NCBI GenBank assembly: GCA_017163975.1
Contig: JAFFSR010000227.1
Location: 6,562,501 to 6,626,500, forward strand
DNA: 64,000 nt
Direction of reading: 5' to 3'
From: Anastatus disparis
Lineage: Eukaryota > Arthropoda > Insecta > Hymenoptera > Eupelmidae
Below are positions 12,885 through 24,843 of the stretch, one piece after another. Made by a program: the position numbers and the translations under genes. Position 1 is the first letter of the stretch. Each line of letters starts with the position of its first letter. The notes under the pieces are model-generated. The model was not told the DNA's origin, made no database searches, and saw only the letters and a list, made by a program, of their open reading frames with translations.

Positions 12885-13637
12885 TTTTCATCCCTTTGTT
12901 ATTAAAGTAGTTTTTAATTATAAAAACCGAATAGAGAAACTTAATCTTGTACAGAAAATGCCCACATTAATTTAACATAATTCCACATCATTAATAAAAC
13001 TTTGCGAATCGATAAAAAGCTCAGTCAATAAATCCATATTTTATTAACGGCACCTTGGGGATGAAAACTGATTTGGTACGTGCACGCATACCAGTCTCAC
13101 GACATCAATTATAAGCGTCCTTAATTCTGATTAAAATTAGTCAACGGTACATATTATGTTTGCGCACATGTAAAATTAACTACACATATTGTAGCAAGCC
13201 GTGCTTAGCCACGTGTCGTAGAAAACTTTTCCCTAATTAGGGTCTGCACACATATTCTTATATACCTGTGAAACAGCTACATAATGAAATAGAAAAAAAA
13301 AACAGCTTGGTTAGCTAGAAAAAAAAAAAAAATAAAAACAGCAGTAAAGAAAAATATAGGGCAAAGCTTATGCAACGAACGGCGTGAAAAAATTACACGA
13401 GGATGACTCAAGAGGATCTCGAGCAGGAAAAAAAAAAATTTCAGGCAAAAAAAAAAAGTAGAAATAATAGAATACAAATCCATCTAGAAAGTAAGCTTGC
13501 ACCCTCTGCATTTTGTATAATACAAGATCTCGACTTTTTTACGATCGTACAAAATGTAATAATACATGTACGCTACACTGTTCTTCTTGTTATTATCGAT
13601 AAACGCAAAAAAAAAAAGAGAAGAAAACTAGAAAAAG

Positions 13638-13715
13638 ATGCTCCCAAAGAGATTTGAAATTCTCCACCCTCCCTGGTTCTACAAGACCAGCAATCTCCTT
13701 CCCTGTAGGAAAAGA
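13638..13715 (-). pseudogene. Decayed tRNA-Thr relic
   Basis: It sits at the position in the left duplicate that matches the intact tRNA-Thr at 23866-23938, within collinear flanks. The 3' half is recognisable (plus strand GCTCCCAAAGAGATTTGAA, then CTGGTTCTACAAGACCAG spanning the anticodon arm). Insertions expand the anticodon loop, the T arm no longer pairs, and the acceptor 5' strand and D arm are scrambled. It cannot fold as a tRNA. An 87-codon plus frame begins inside it and is not a gene. Confidence 0.8.
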
Positions 13716-13856
13716 GCTTTTTACCATATTTTTACCATCTACTCAGTAGTACATTATTTCCAAGTCACTAGTTCTGTCTTTCCCTTTGCTATATACTTGC
13801 GCTCGGTGCTAACGTATACACTGCGATTGCGTCGAAAGCAGTCCTCCCTCTTCTTT

Positions 13857-13878
13857 GCTCTCTCTCTCTCTCTCTCCG
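13857..13878. repeat. (CT)n microsatellite
   Basis: Uninterrupted CT/TC repeats of about ten units, with no matching tract in the right duplicate. Confidence 0.8.
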
Positions 13879-15819
13879 CGTACTTTATTATAGTAAACTA
13901 AAACGAAACTTCTATAATTGTTATTCATACTTCATTATAATCATGCTTAATAAGCTTATTAAAGAAAGTTTTGAGAGTTCGATTAACATCGCGGAGAGAG
14001 TAAACTCGTGGAGCTTATTTTATGCAAGCCTAAATTAGTAATGTTGCACAGTAACATTATGGTTGTTAGATAAAATTATTATCCGGGATAAATACTTTGA
14101 TGATTTTATTTTATTTTACGCTTCATTGGGTAATTAAGTAGTTCGGAACAGAAGTTTTAAAAAGTTTAATTTTTTTCTTCCCTTTTTTTCGGTGATAAGA
14201 TTAGATTGTGCATTTTATATTGATTACGAAACTTTTTTTTTTGTTTCAAAGACAATAAATGTAATTGTTACATTCTTTAAATTTTTAAAAATTTAGCATT
14301 ATTTTTATTGTGCGGTGGAGTGCTTCTGTTTCGTTTCTATTATTACATTCTTTTGTTTAATCTAATTGTTACATATTCAAATAAATTTTTGTTATTTTCA
14401 GTTATTATATCATATAAATTAGAAGCATTTTGTTACGCAAATTAAAAATTCCTATATAATTTTTTCAGAATTTTTTTCATTGCTGCCAGTTTATTTGCGT
14501 CATAGTTTGTTTGAACAAATTTTTAAATAATATTGTTCATAAACATTTTTTTTAAAAGTTTGTCGTTTTATTTCAGTCAATCTACGTTTTAAGCACAGAA
14601 AAATCCTGCGTTATTTAGTATTTTTATAGACTGTGCTTTGACTAATTATGAATTAATTTATTTCATTCATACATAGACACGTGCACACACACCGATACAT
14701 ATGTTCTTATTCAATCTTTAGAACAACTTTATTTCATGAAAACATTTACTTACAAATTCCAAATTTCATTCTAAGTTTATGTAATATTATATAATTATTC
14801 TTGTTAATTATTAGTATTATACTAATTTTCTACCATTAACACGTTACACATAAAATAATTTTAAATCCATTATTTGTACCTGAATATAATTATTATAAAA
14901 AATTTTTACAGCTTATATTTTTTTCAAAAACATTTCATAAATTTATTAAAATAAGCTTTAAATTTAATTATTTAAAATGCGCTTATTAAATTTAAAACAT
15001 ATTTTTTTATAATTCCGTTTGTTTCACGTATAAAATTCCTGTACAAAAAACAAAAATACGTAACAGGAGTAGAATCTCTTGTAAAATTTTTTGAGATACA
15101 AACAAATTTAATTATTCACTAAAAGCAAGTCATTTTTTGGCAGACAAGTTACATGAATACGCAATTATTTACTTTGTTAAAATTTTAATATTCAAGCAGT
15201 TTTACACGTTTAAGAGCACGTAAAAGCATTACAAATGAGTTTCAAAGTATGCTAGAAAAAATAATTTCAAAAAGAAATGCTAAATTTTTAAAGTGTTAAG
15301 TTTTTAATTTAACAATTCTCCTAAGTAATGGTTGGAGAGAATAAAATACTGTATAAAGTTGAAATTAACAAAACAAAGTAGCTTAAATTTCGTACGAAAA
15401 TTTTCCATAACCAAAGGATATTTTTCGTAATCAAATATATTAATTTTGTAATCATAATGTAACAAAATAGTTAACAATACGATGGATAAACAATAACCTT
15501 CCATTCATTATTTTAAAAATCACTGCTCACTCTAGTTCCATTTGTTTAAAAATAAAAAAAATATTGTTACATCAATGCGTTACATATACATACACGATAC
15601 ACGCATTATAAAATTGTATATACACATTTTTTTTACAGGCACTGACATCGTCAAGTTCTCTCGTAGATTTCGAGGGTTATTTCCAAGCTGTTGCTGTCAG
15701 AATGCCATTTCGCTCGTTGAACCATTAGGATTGACAGAGAGGAAAAAAGGTGTTGGCAGTTTCCAGCCCCTATATGGTTGATATTACATGTGTCGATCGT
15801 GCGATGTAAAAGAGAGTGA

Positions 15820-15824
<5 letters not shown>

Positions 15825-15892
<68 letters not shown>
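15825..15892. repeat. (AT)34 microsatellite
   Basis: 68 uninterrupted bases of alternating A and T, just upstream (minus-strand sense) of the exon-4 relic of the DNAAF6 pseudogene. The right duplicate has only a short, impure A/T tract there. The tyrosine/isoleucine-rich minus-strand frames across it are artefacts. Confidence 0.95.
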
Positions 15893-15896
<4 letters not shown>

Positions 15897-18273
15897 CAAG
15901 AAGTTGTCGGAAAAATGTAGACGTTTACATTATTGAAATTTTTCCAAAATAACAAAAAATTGTTTTTTTAGAAAAGGGTGAGTCTTAGAAAGAGTTATAT
16001 ATTTTTGTATAAAATTTTGTTTTCAAATCAATATTTTCGATAGTATATTTTTAACAAAAAAATGTATATTTTACATTGACGAAAAACCTTTTAAAAATTA
16101 TAAAAATTGTAATCGTTTTAAAAATTTATGAATTTTAATGGTTCAATAAAAAAATATGAACAAATTTTTAAAGAATTTATTTTTTTATACCGTTTAAATA
16201 TTGAAATTTTTTTCATAACTTTCAAATAACGTACAAATAAATGCAAGCATTAATATATCTATATCTAAAACACTTTTCTTACGAAAAAGAGACTATTAGC
16301 ATATACTTTAAAGTGCCAATCTTTCCTCAAATAATATTGCCTAAGAAAACTTCATGATTGTTAAGTTTGCGTTTTATAAAATAGCTCTAAGCGTGTTCCA
16401 AAAAAAAGGAAAAAAGAAAAAGGATTCGTAACTTAATTACTCGCTTAAAATAATCTCAATCAGCGAGCGCTTTTAAGATATGCGTAAACTTTCGAAGCTT
16501 AAAGCGAAAAAAAGGATAAAGTCAACAGAATCGGAATTGTTAAATAAAAAAATTAATAAATATCATATAAATACGTCAAAATTATATTTGCTTCTGCTAA
16601 AGAAACGTGTACAATAATAGTCGTACTAATTTTAAACTTTGACGATGAAGCTCGAGTTGAACAACTCGTGTTATAACCCTTCCCTCTATCAATTCGACAA
16701 GAAAATGTCAAGCATTCACAAGATGCAATAGCCAATGTTTTCAAGTTCATCTAATATTCATGCAGTGCAGAGGAATGAAATTTGAAGCTTTTGGGTATAT
16801 AGCCCCAACCCAATCCTTAACAGAATTAGCAGGATTTCTATGATTATAAGACCGTGTGTATGGATTTGTAAAATAGTAAGAAATGTGGAGATGTGTTTAT
16901 AGATAATTTGGTAGGATAGATTTTGGAAAAATTGTTTATTTTTACATATGTCAGAGAAAAGAAGTACATATAGTATATATGAGTTGATTTTTTGCTGAAT
17001 TAATAAAATTCTTGAACTACATATTGTTTGAAATGTTAGAACGATGAAAAACTTATTTTGCATATAATTTAATAAATCACACATGATTTATGTGTTATTT
17101 TGTGCAGAATTCAACAAGAAGAGTATCAGGGTTTCTAAACACGAATGTTGACCAAAACTTTGGTGTATTTTTTGTTGCCCATCTAAAATTATGTATAAAG
17201 CCGTGTCATTTCGGTCTGACGCTCGATTTTTTCTGCTTCAAAGTCGTTCAAAAGTTATAATATAGTGAAGAACGTGAAATGATTTTGCGTAATATATATC
17301 AATTAAAGTTAAACTTTGAACTTTATATTAATTCCTTTAATAATTTTTATAGTTTTCTAAAACTAATAAACAGATTAAGCTCTTTTTAAATGAATTTTTT
17401 TTTCATTCCAAAGAATTTGATTCTATTTTTTATAAAAATATTGTAAAATCAACCCAAAAGTTTTTAATTAATGTTTAACTAAATATCTTTAACAATAATC
17501 TTTTTAAAAAAATCTTCAAAAATCGATGATAATAGCTTATAATTTCGAAAAAAAAAAATAAAATAATTGAGAGTTACGTCGAAAGGATGCAATTTTCTTC
17601 ATAATTGTGAGTATGACGAAAAATATCCACAAATTAGATAAAAATCCGACACACGCAAACGATGGCAATCTCTTTGCAAGGTTACTTGAAATAATTAATG
17701 TTTTTTGAATTATAGGAATAACTTCATTTTTAAAACACTCATAATTAGCATAAGAATTTACGACAGTATTTAGAAAAAAATATTTAACTGAATAGATTTT
17801 TTTTAAATTTCTTAATTAATGGAAACAGAAGAATCTAAAGAAATGTTATACTTTAATTAAATTATATATTATCAGATTTTTCAAATTACATTTTTTTTTA
17901 CATTTTTATAATAAATAATGTTTAGGTAATTTTTAAGTTTATCTTATTTACGTTTACTTCAATTGATTATAATCAATTCATTATCAGTCTGAAGTTCTTT
18001 TTTAGATATAATTTCAATTAATTCATTAGAGCATTATTTTCAAGATATTCATTTTTAACTTTAATTAAATATTTTTTTTTTTTAATTTTAGATTAAAAAA
18101 AATGTTTGTTAAAAAAAAAGTTATAGGACAAACAAATATGATATAGTATATTAAACAAAAAAAATATGGACATCTGCATTGTCATCGACTAAATATTTCA
18201 TCGATAAGAACATATATTTCCGTTTCAACCAAGAACAATATCATATCATAATCAATAATATTTTGTAATTTTA

Positions 18274-18460
18274 TTTAACGTCGCTGAATTTATGCTATCA
18301 TTGCGATGTTAATTAGCGACGGAGGTTATCAGTATGTTTTTAAGCAAAGCACATGTAACGTACAGTGGTGCTTTTATCAATAAACTGAGAGCGGGATTCG
18401 AACTCGGGACCTCGAGATTACAAAATCCATCACTCTACCGACTGAGCCACTGACGACCTC
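18274..18460 (-). repeat. tRNA-derived SINE, copy D (full length)
   Basis: Reverse-orientation copy within the intron between the exon-2 and exon-3 relics of the DNAAF6 pseudogene. Tail AACGTCGC and GCTATCATTGCGATG, box B (GGGATTCGAACTC on plus), box A (CCGACTGAGCCACTGACGAC). The intact gene's matching intron lacks it. Confidence 0.87.
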
Positions 18461-19349
18461 TGTGTAATTAACATAAGACAAAATATATCTTCCAAAGTTT
18501 ATTAGTTCGTAATTTGAAATTTGTAAAATTAATAAAGATTTACTTCGAAATGTTACAGTTCATTATTTATACAATCATTAAATTTTTTCTTATCTTATCC
18601 CAAGAATAATATCTTCAATTCCAGCAGTCTGTTTGAATTTCATCTCGTACATCGCGAATCCTTGGATTTTCATCTTGAATATTTGTGGTCGCATTTATAC
18701 TTCCGATGAAATGCCATATATCTGAATTTTTAATGCTCTTTCTTTCTCTTTCTTCAGTTGATTCAGTGTCAGACATTGTCATAGGAACTCGTTTATTTAC
18801 TCGAGTTTGTCTATCTCTCTGGAACTTAAAAGAAGAGACCTTACCCTTATTGTAATTTTAATGTGGTACCTTTTTTCTTTTATAAAACGATGGAATTTTG
18901 AAATGTTAATAAAAATTCTTGTGAACTTAACTTGGGAATTATTAATTTTCATTTAAATACTGCGGTTAATTTATAGATTATAAATATATTTTTATATTTC
19001 AAAATGAAGTTTGAAAAATTTAGCATTAAATAATAAACAATCGATGATTATTAGATGTGATTTTTCCAGTTAAAATAAAAAATTTGATTCATTTAATATT
19101 ATTAAATGGATCCAAAATTTTCTTAAATAACTGTAGTAAAAAGTTGTAATAAAAAAAAAATAACAGCAAAACGAAATCTTTACTTGATAATCATTTACGA
19201 AAGTCATAAAAACGCGCTATGGTGTGTAACGCCACCTTCGTTCGAAAATTCAAACCAAACTTTCAAATCCAAGTCGGTGTTACTACCTTACTCAGTCGGT
19301 GATGTAGTCGATGTTGATAAATATTAAATAAATTATATCAATATCATTG

Positions 19350-20860
19350 TTTGAAAATCTATTTTTAAAAATAAATTAATTAAAAGAATATAATATTAAA
19401 ATATATATTTTAAGTGGAAATCTTGATTTACTGCAAAGTTAATAAATTCCCTTGAATATTAAAATTATTATTTGAAAACATTATTTAAAAATTGATTTTC
19501 TTTTAAAATAAATTATTTGCACGTATATTAATTAAAAATAATTAAGTATGAAAAAAATTAATTTACAAAATTTTAGGAAATATTTATGCGTGCGCCTGCA
19601 TTTTACGTTTGCGTGATGAACATGACACAGTCGAATCGCAATTTCCAATAAAGCGCATGCCCGTATATATTAATATCCTTTTTTGAATGCGTAATTACCA
19701 GTAATAAAATAATAAAAAGAACATCTGGTACGTATATCCCAAACAACGAAAGTGTTTCAGTTATTTTGGAAATTTCCAGAAAAATGCATTCAAATTTTTA
19801 AAAAGAAATTAAAGTTTTTTAAAGTATTCTTTTTTAAATTATGATATGAAATTAATAAAAATATTTTGTAGATGCTACAAATTTAAACGTAATGACATTT
19901 TTTCCGTTAATTTCTTGATAGACCTCAATAATTTTGGATTTTTATTCGTATGATGCAGAAAAATGAATTACATTCGTGTTAGATAGGTGTAGTAAATGTT
20001 AGACTATTAAATCAAAATAGCTTACAAGTTAAAAGACTTACACCCTGATAGTATTTCTTTTGTTGTAATTAAACCATCAAATTAACATTTAGAATTGTTT
20101 TTCCGTGAATTGATATAAATATCAAATAAAAGAAAAATTATAAATAAAATTTATTTTAGATGTAAAAATTTATGCAAATAATTTTATTTGGATGAACAGA
20201 TCATCTTTGATTGTGCATAAGTAGGGCACCATATTACATACCATGATCATGAGAATGTAAAGAAATTTGAGTCTTGGATTTTCTTGTCATTTTTGAGTAC
20301 TCACATAAAATTATGAAAAAAGTCATTCGACCTAACGCTCAATTTTTTAATATTTATGAGCTAATTTAGCTCAATTTTAAGATTATTCGAAAAAACTATT
20401 TTCTTACTTGAATAAAAATTATGAATATGTATTTTAAAATTTTTATTTTTAATTTACTTATTCAAGTCTCTTTAGGGTTGCCTTGTTCACCATGCATCGA
20501 TAAATGAAACTTAATTAATAAGTATTAATAAAATTTTTTTTTTAATGAAATCTTAAGATTTTAATAATTTTTATTTTCTCATAATTATCCTAATTCTCTG
20601 AAACTTGCTTGCCAGTCTACAGTATCATGTAAAACTTTTTTTCCCCTGAATACATGAACTTGAAGGTTTTGGATTTTAATTACTTAAGTTTACTGCTCCA
20701 CTGTCGTACAATAATAGGTCAAACTTTTTAACCACAGGATAAATTGGCTCAAAGCTTTTGGTTTATATTCTGATTATTTGAGCTAGGCTCATATTTAACC
20801 AGTTGGTATTAAGGTGAAGTGAATTTTGAAAACATGATTATTATTATCTCGGATTCGATC
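19350..20860. other. AT-rich DNA between duplicates, no gene seen
   Basis: No coding frame or RNA gene recognised. A stretch at about 20310-20350 (CGACCTAACGCTC then a T run) weakly resembles 17200-17230 in the left duplicate. Parts of this interval may be further, heavily decayed copies of the duplicated unit. Confidence 0.35.
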
Positions 20861-21245
20861 AGTCACTGCTGACGCTGTGCCTCCTTTTTTATTAATTCTT
20901 CATGAAAAACAGCTTTACAAAAAAGGCTCGAAATTTCAAAAAAATATAGATTTATTTTATTTAAAAATTATTTTTAAAAAACATATTTAATCTTAGTAAA
21001 TTTTTAAAGAATTTAAATTTTTTCATTTTATTAATGATTGCAATTTTCATTATTAATACTTGTACAATAGTTCAATAATAATTTCAAATTTGTAAAACAT
21101 ACAAAGTTCAGTGCTATTTGGCCCAAAATTAAATGTTCAAAAATTTTAAATTTGTCAAAATAATACAATAATACAACAAACAATACCATTCCGTTCAACT
21201 AATATTGCAAAAAGAAGAATTTATCATAAATCATTGGGAAAATAA
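20860..21245. repeat. Third partial copy of the duplicated unit
   Basis: 20880-20960 resembles 25185-25265 (shared CTTTACAAA, AAATATAGATTTATT), and 21065-21235 resembles 25740-25910 (shared AATTTCAAATTTGTAAAAC, AAGTTCAGTG, ATTCAACTAA). In the functional copy these two pieces flank exon 3 of DNAAF6. Here exon 3 itself is missing. It looks like an internal-deletion remnant of a third tandem copy. Confidence 0.55.
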
Positions 21246-21261
21246 AATTTTATTTTATTTA

Positions 21262-21369
21262 ATTTAACGACGCCATATTTTTGCTATCATTACGATGCTA
21301 ATTAGCGACGGAGGTCATCAGTGTGTATTTGTGAACAAAGCACATGTGTTGGACAGTGGTGCTTGCATC
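21262..21369 (-). repeat. tRNA-derived SINE, copy E (head missing)
   Basis: Only the tail and body are present (AACGACGCC, GCTATCATTACGATG, then ACAGTGGTGCTTG). The tRNA-like head with boxes A and B is replaced at about 21369 by CAGGGTGTCTAC and unrelated DNA. A 126-codon plus frame (21295-21675) reads through SINE, junction and LINE relic and is not a gene. Confidence 0.8.
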
Positions 21370-21470
21370 AGGGTGTCTACTCCCTTAAAAATCTTTGAAA
21401 CCGGGAAAACCTCTGGAATTTTCAAAAAAAAATTTTGGAAATTATTTATCTTAAACACCATAAAAATTTC
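21368..21470. mobile_element. Possible DNA-transposon terminus fragment
   Basis: Begins CAGGGTGTCTACTCCC, followed by AAACCGGGAAAACCTCTGGAA. I recall similar CAGGGTGTC ends with GGAAAACC words from insect repeats, and hAT-type ends often start with CAGGG. No opposite end was found within the next few hundred bases, so the assignment is weak. Confidence 0.25.
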
Positions 21471-21745
21471 TGATCAATCTACATATGAGGTAGTGCTGTC
21501 GGTTCTATTATTTAGCAGGTCATTAATAAAAATAATTAATGAGAGTGGTCCTAGTATAGTACCTATAGTGAGTCACACCAGTAGCTATTTTTTCATAGCA
21601 GCTTTCAATCATTCCGATTCTTGCTTTTTTTATTTTCTATTGCTTGAATATGAGCAGATAAGTTTTGCCTCTTAATTATATGATTTGTCAAATAGTATAG
21701 AATTATCAACACTGTCGAATGCTTTTGCTAGATTCTCCTATATTT
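21470..21745 (-). mobile_element. LINE reverse-transcriptase relic
   Basis: On minus, two blocks of a non-LTR reverse transcriptase are readable in different frames. The first, near 21735-21690, contains NLAKAFDSVDNSIL, matching the conserved LxKAFDxVDHxxL motif. The second, near 21565-21473, contains GTILGPL, then FINDLL, then SYVD, matching the GxxLGPxLF, INDL and YADD-region motifs. The catalytic box is degenerate (YVD then a stop), and the two blocks are joined by frameshifted, stop-containing DNA. It is a dead fragment, probably of a CR1/Jockey-like element, opposite in orientation to the LINE end at 6.6 kb. Confidence 0.75.
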
Positions 21746-22380
21746 TCCTAAATTATAAATATTTATCGTCTTCTAAAAAGAAATAACAAAATTTAACTAT
21801 TTAACACTGTCGAAGCAAGCTCGAATTTACTCGATGCAAGCTTGGATCATATGGTCACTGTCGCAATAAACGGCTAGCCAGCTGATCAGAGAATGTCAGC
21901 TTTGATTATTCATAACTTTTGAACTGATTCAAATTTCATTATGAAATTCGGTATGCACAATTATTACTTTTATTTTTGATTCCTGATGTTATTTCTGTAT
22001 GTCCTCATTGAAAATTTTTTCCAAACCGACGCTGAAGCTTTGGTTTTTTTTCAAAATCTTTCAAGTTAACTTTTATCTTAAGCTCGAAAGCTTATTCCGT
22101 TTTACCTTTAGCATTGTATCCCTATTATAAAGAATAATCCATTGAAAATTCTTAATTGATCCATAATTGCCGTCGAGTTCGCAACAAGCACTGGCGAAGC
22201 GAGCTTGTGTCGCGGATTAGATTTTTCACTGTGTTCAAATGAAGAAAAATAGGTGCTATACCTTCAGCTTCCTATACTCACATCTGATATATGTTAAATA
22301 AATTAATCATTTTTTTATATATTCAAAAAGGTTGGTTAACGAGTCAGTTAACTCAACATCAAAACATACAATGACATGAT
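21745..22380. other. Gap with CpG-bearing tract
   Basis: 21800-21900 and 22160-22230 are richer in CpG and share short words in opposite sense (AAGCAAGCTCG against CGAGCTTG). This may mark an old element, but no clean terminal repeats were found. No gene seen. Confidence 0.3.
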
Positions 22381-23835
22381 TTTTAATTATTGTTGTAATA
22401 AAAAATATTATATTATTAACATCATTGCAATTAGTAAAATAACACTTGCTACATTGCAAAACCATTATTTTTTTTCTTATATTTTTGCATATTATGATTG
22501 CCTTTATGTTTTTATTTTGACTTATCGTTGATAAACAAATGTGATGTTGATTATGATTTTTTGCCGTGAATATAATATAGAAAAGAGAATATATAATTTA
22601 GTCATGTTTTTCAGAAAAATATTGTAAACATATAAGAATATATAATTTATGTAAATTATCAAGTGAATGTACGTAAATAAAAAGAGCATAAAGTGTATCA
22701 AATTTTTAATACGCAAATCTTAGTTCTAAAAGTTTGTATCTGATGAATTTTATAATATTTAAATTTTATAATTATTTTTATGATTAAACTAGAAAATGTA
22801 TAAAAGAAATGTAATATTATAATGAAGAACAAATTCTTTTTTTTTCACTGTAATAACATTTTTAATTATACGTTAGAGCAAGTGTAATTAAAATTAATAG
22901 TTGTTCATACGGAATAATATGTAGAATAATGTTACATGAAATTAAAGTATAATAATAGTTTTCAAAAGAAAATTTAATGATGTTTTTAAATCTTATGTTA
23001 TTATTACGTGTATACTGTAAAATTGACGTTTATTAATGAAAAGAATATGCAAAGCATGACAATCATGAGTAAATAGTTCTTTTATGTAATTATTTTTAAA
23101 ACTACATTTATTCTAAAATTAATTTTCTTTCATTAATTTTTTTTAATTATCAACGGTTCTATATTTATTTCATCATTATGGCTAATAAATAATGGAAGTT
23201 TATTAATAAAAGACTTATAATATTAATTTAGTGCTATTTAGCTTTTGTATCAAAATAATCAAACGTTACCAATACTTTTATTATACGAAAAAGTCAATAA
23301 TTTCATCTGACAGAATTTGGTTTATGTAAAAAAAAACAATTTACATTAAGAAAAAATCAGAAAATAATTCTGCAATTTATTAATCTTAGATTAGGAAGAA
23401 AAACTGGTTTTAGTATATATGTAGACCAAGCTCGCGATATCAATTATAACCAGTTTTAATATTGAATACAATTAATCAGCGCATACATTACGTATGTATA
23501 CATTTATAAAATTAATTTTTAAATTTGTTCTCTTGTATCTAGAAAAAAATTTTTCCTTATACCTATTCTCAAACATTTATAGGTAGCTACATAATGAAAT
23601 AAAAAGGAAAATAAGCTTAATTATAAAAAATAATAATAAAATGGTGCAAAAAAAATTATAAAAAAATAATTGAGGAGGAAGTGGAACAGAAAAAATATTT
23701 AACAAAAAAAAATAAAATTATAGTACACAAATATAACGTAACATCTTACGTAATACAAAATTTCTCTTTTACCATTCCAATATAAAATCTAATAATGCAT
23801 GTTTAAACAGTGCATTGATATTATCGATAACAATA

Positions 23836-23857
23836 GAAAAAAAAAGAAAAAAAAAAT
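23836..23857 (-). terminator. RNA polymerase III terminator of tRNA-Thr
   Basis: On minus, a long T tract broken by a few C residues follows the tRNA 3' end by about 10 bases, far exceeding the four or more T residues needed for polymerase III termination. Confidence 0.8.
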
Positions 23858-23865
23858 CAAAAGAA

Positions 23866-23938
23866 TGCCCCCAGAGAGATTTGAACTCTCGACCCCTGGT
23901 TTACAAGACCAGTGCTCTAACCCCTGAGCTATGGAGGC
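23866..23938 (-). tRNA. tRNA-Thr (anticodon UGU)
   Basis: 73 bases on minus fold as a complete cloverleaf: acceptor GCCTCCA paired with TGGGGGC (one T-G pair), D stem GCTC/GAGC, anticodon stem CTGGT/ACCAG with loop CTTGTAA (anticodon TGT, plus 23903-23905), T stem GAGAG/CTCTC with loop TTCAAAT, discriminator A. Box A is TAGCTCAGGGG and box B AGTTCAAATCT. No intron. A long T-run terminator follows on minus (A-tract on plus, 23836-23856). It lies about 900 bp downstream of the DNAAF6 stop and is duplicated as a dead relic at 13638-13715. Confidence 0.95.
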
Positions 23939-24739
23939 TTGTTTCTTGCCGTGCTTAGTAGTACATTATTTCCAAGTCGCTATCTCTGTCCTTCTCTTAT
24001 TGCTTGCGGAGGCGTATGATGTCCACTGCGTCTGCGCCGTACACGTTTCCACGTTTGTTACTGAAGTAACTTAAGTTGTGCGCAGATTATGGAATTCTTG
24101 GCTTTTATATTTCATGATTGTTATAGGATTAATAAATTTATTAAGAAATTTTTTTTTAATTTTATTTAGTTCAATTGGGTTCTAAGATGGTAGCCTATTA
24201 TAGAAATATTATGATCATGATATTTCTAAATTAAATAAAGTAAATTTATAATATAAGTTTCAAAAAGTTAAAAGTTTTTTTTATTTATTGAATGATAAGA
24301 TTAGATTACAGAGAATACTGCAATTTTATAATGGTTTTCATTATTAATTTTACATGATACAAAATAAAAAAAATTTAAATATAAATAATATTAGATTATA
24401 GTTTTCGTATTTGGTAGCGAAATATTTTTTAAATTTTATACTTTGAAGGCAGAAGATGTAATTGTTACATTTTTGACATTGTTGTTCAATTTCAAACTAT
24501 TCTTTTGTATGTTTGTGAAGAGTTTTTTTTGTTCCATTTTAATTACAACATTCTTTTGTTATTTGAATTGTTGAATATTCAAATAAATCTGTATTTTTTT
24601 AGAATATATTATTTAGAAATTTATACTTTTTATTTATTTTTTATAATAATTGATAATTTTAAAATAACAAGTAGTATGATAGAAAAGAAATACCTTAAAA
24701 AATAATGCGATAATCATTATTTAAAAAATCACTATACAT

Positions 24740-24745
24740 TTTATT
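24740..24745 (-). promoter_or_regulatory. Candidate polyadenylation signal of DNAAF6
   Basis: AATAAA on minus, about 99 bases after the DNAAF6 stop codon. Such hexamers are frequent in AT-rich DNA, so the assignment rests on position. Confidence 0.4.
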
Positions 24746-24843
24746 TTCGTTCATTTAAAAGTAAAAAAGTACATGGTGTTCAATAGATTAAGTACGTACA
24801 TGATACATGCAATATATAAAAATGGATATTTTCTTTTTTTTTT

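Larger units (their letters stand above)
15640..18840 (-). pseudogene. Decayed DNAAF6/PIH1D3 copy
   Basis: Relics of exons 4, 3 and 2 of the functional gene at 24844-26704 lie in the same order and orientation. Exon-4 relic (about 15640-15780): keeps LPTPF and the LEITLE stretch, but carries an in-frame stop and single-base insertions relative to the intact copy, one between the ACG of the threonine codon and the tryptophan codon and one near the C-terminus, so the RELDDV end is lost. Exon-3 relic (about 16630-16750): begins MNLKTLAIASCECLTF in place of MNMKTPATASCEWLTL, then leaves frame. Exon-2 relic (about 18590-18840): still resembles the SDIW and QAVGTEDIYLG parts but is frameshifted. 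No exon 1 is found between it and the matching promoter DNA near 19200. The gene is clearly dead. Neutral decay after tandem duplication is the simplest explanation. Confidence 0.85.
10550..19350. repeat. Left (decayed) copy of a tandem segmental duplication
   Basis: Collinear, diverged similarity with about 22400-26910. Matching landmarks in order: 10560-10720 with 22410-22560; 11200-11450 with 22850-23090; 13020-13200 with 23370-23510; 13270-13480 with 23590-23740; the tRNA relic at 13638-13715 with the tRNA at 23866-23938; 15640-15800 with 24850-25015; 16640-16752 with 25353-25482; 18590-18840 with 26032-26250; and 19190-19290 with 26795-26900. This copy is about twice as long because of three SINEs, an (AT)34 tract and other unmatched DNA. 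Exact ends are uncertain. Confidence 0.75.

Noticed and set aside
15651..15955. Minus-strand tyrosine/isoleucine-rich frames
   Set aside because: They are the (AT)34 tract joined to the frameshifted DNAAF6 exon-4 relic.
21295..21675. 126-codon plus-strand frame
   Set aside because: It reads through a SINE fragment, a repeat junction and, antisense, a LINE reverse-transcriptase relic. Not a gene.
24505..24705. 66-codon plus-strand frame near DNAAF6
   Set aside because: Almost entirely Phe, Tyr, Ile, Leu and Asn from AT-rich DNA. No splice or motif support.
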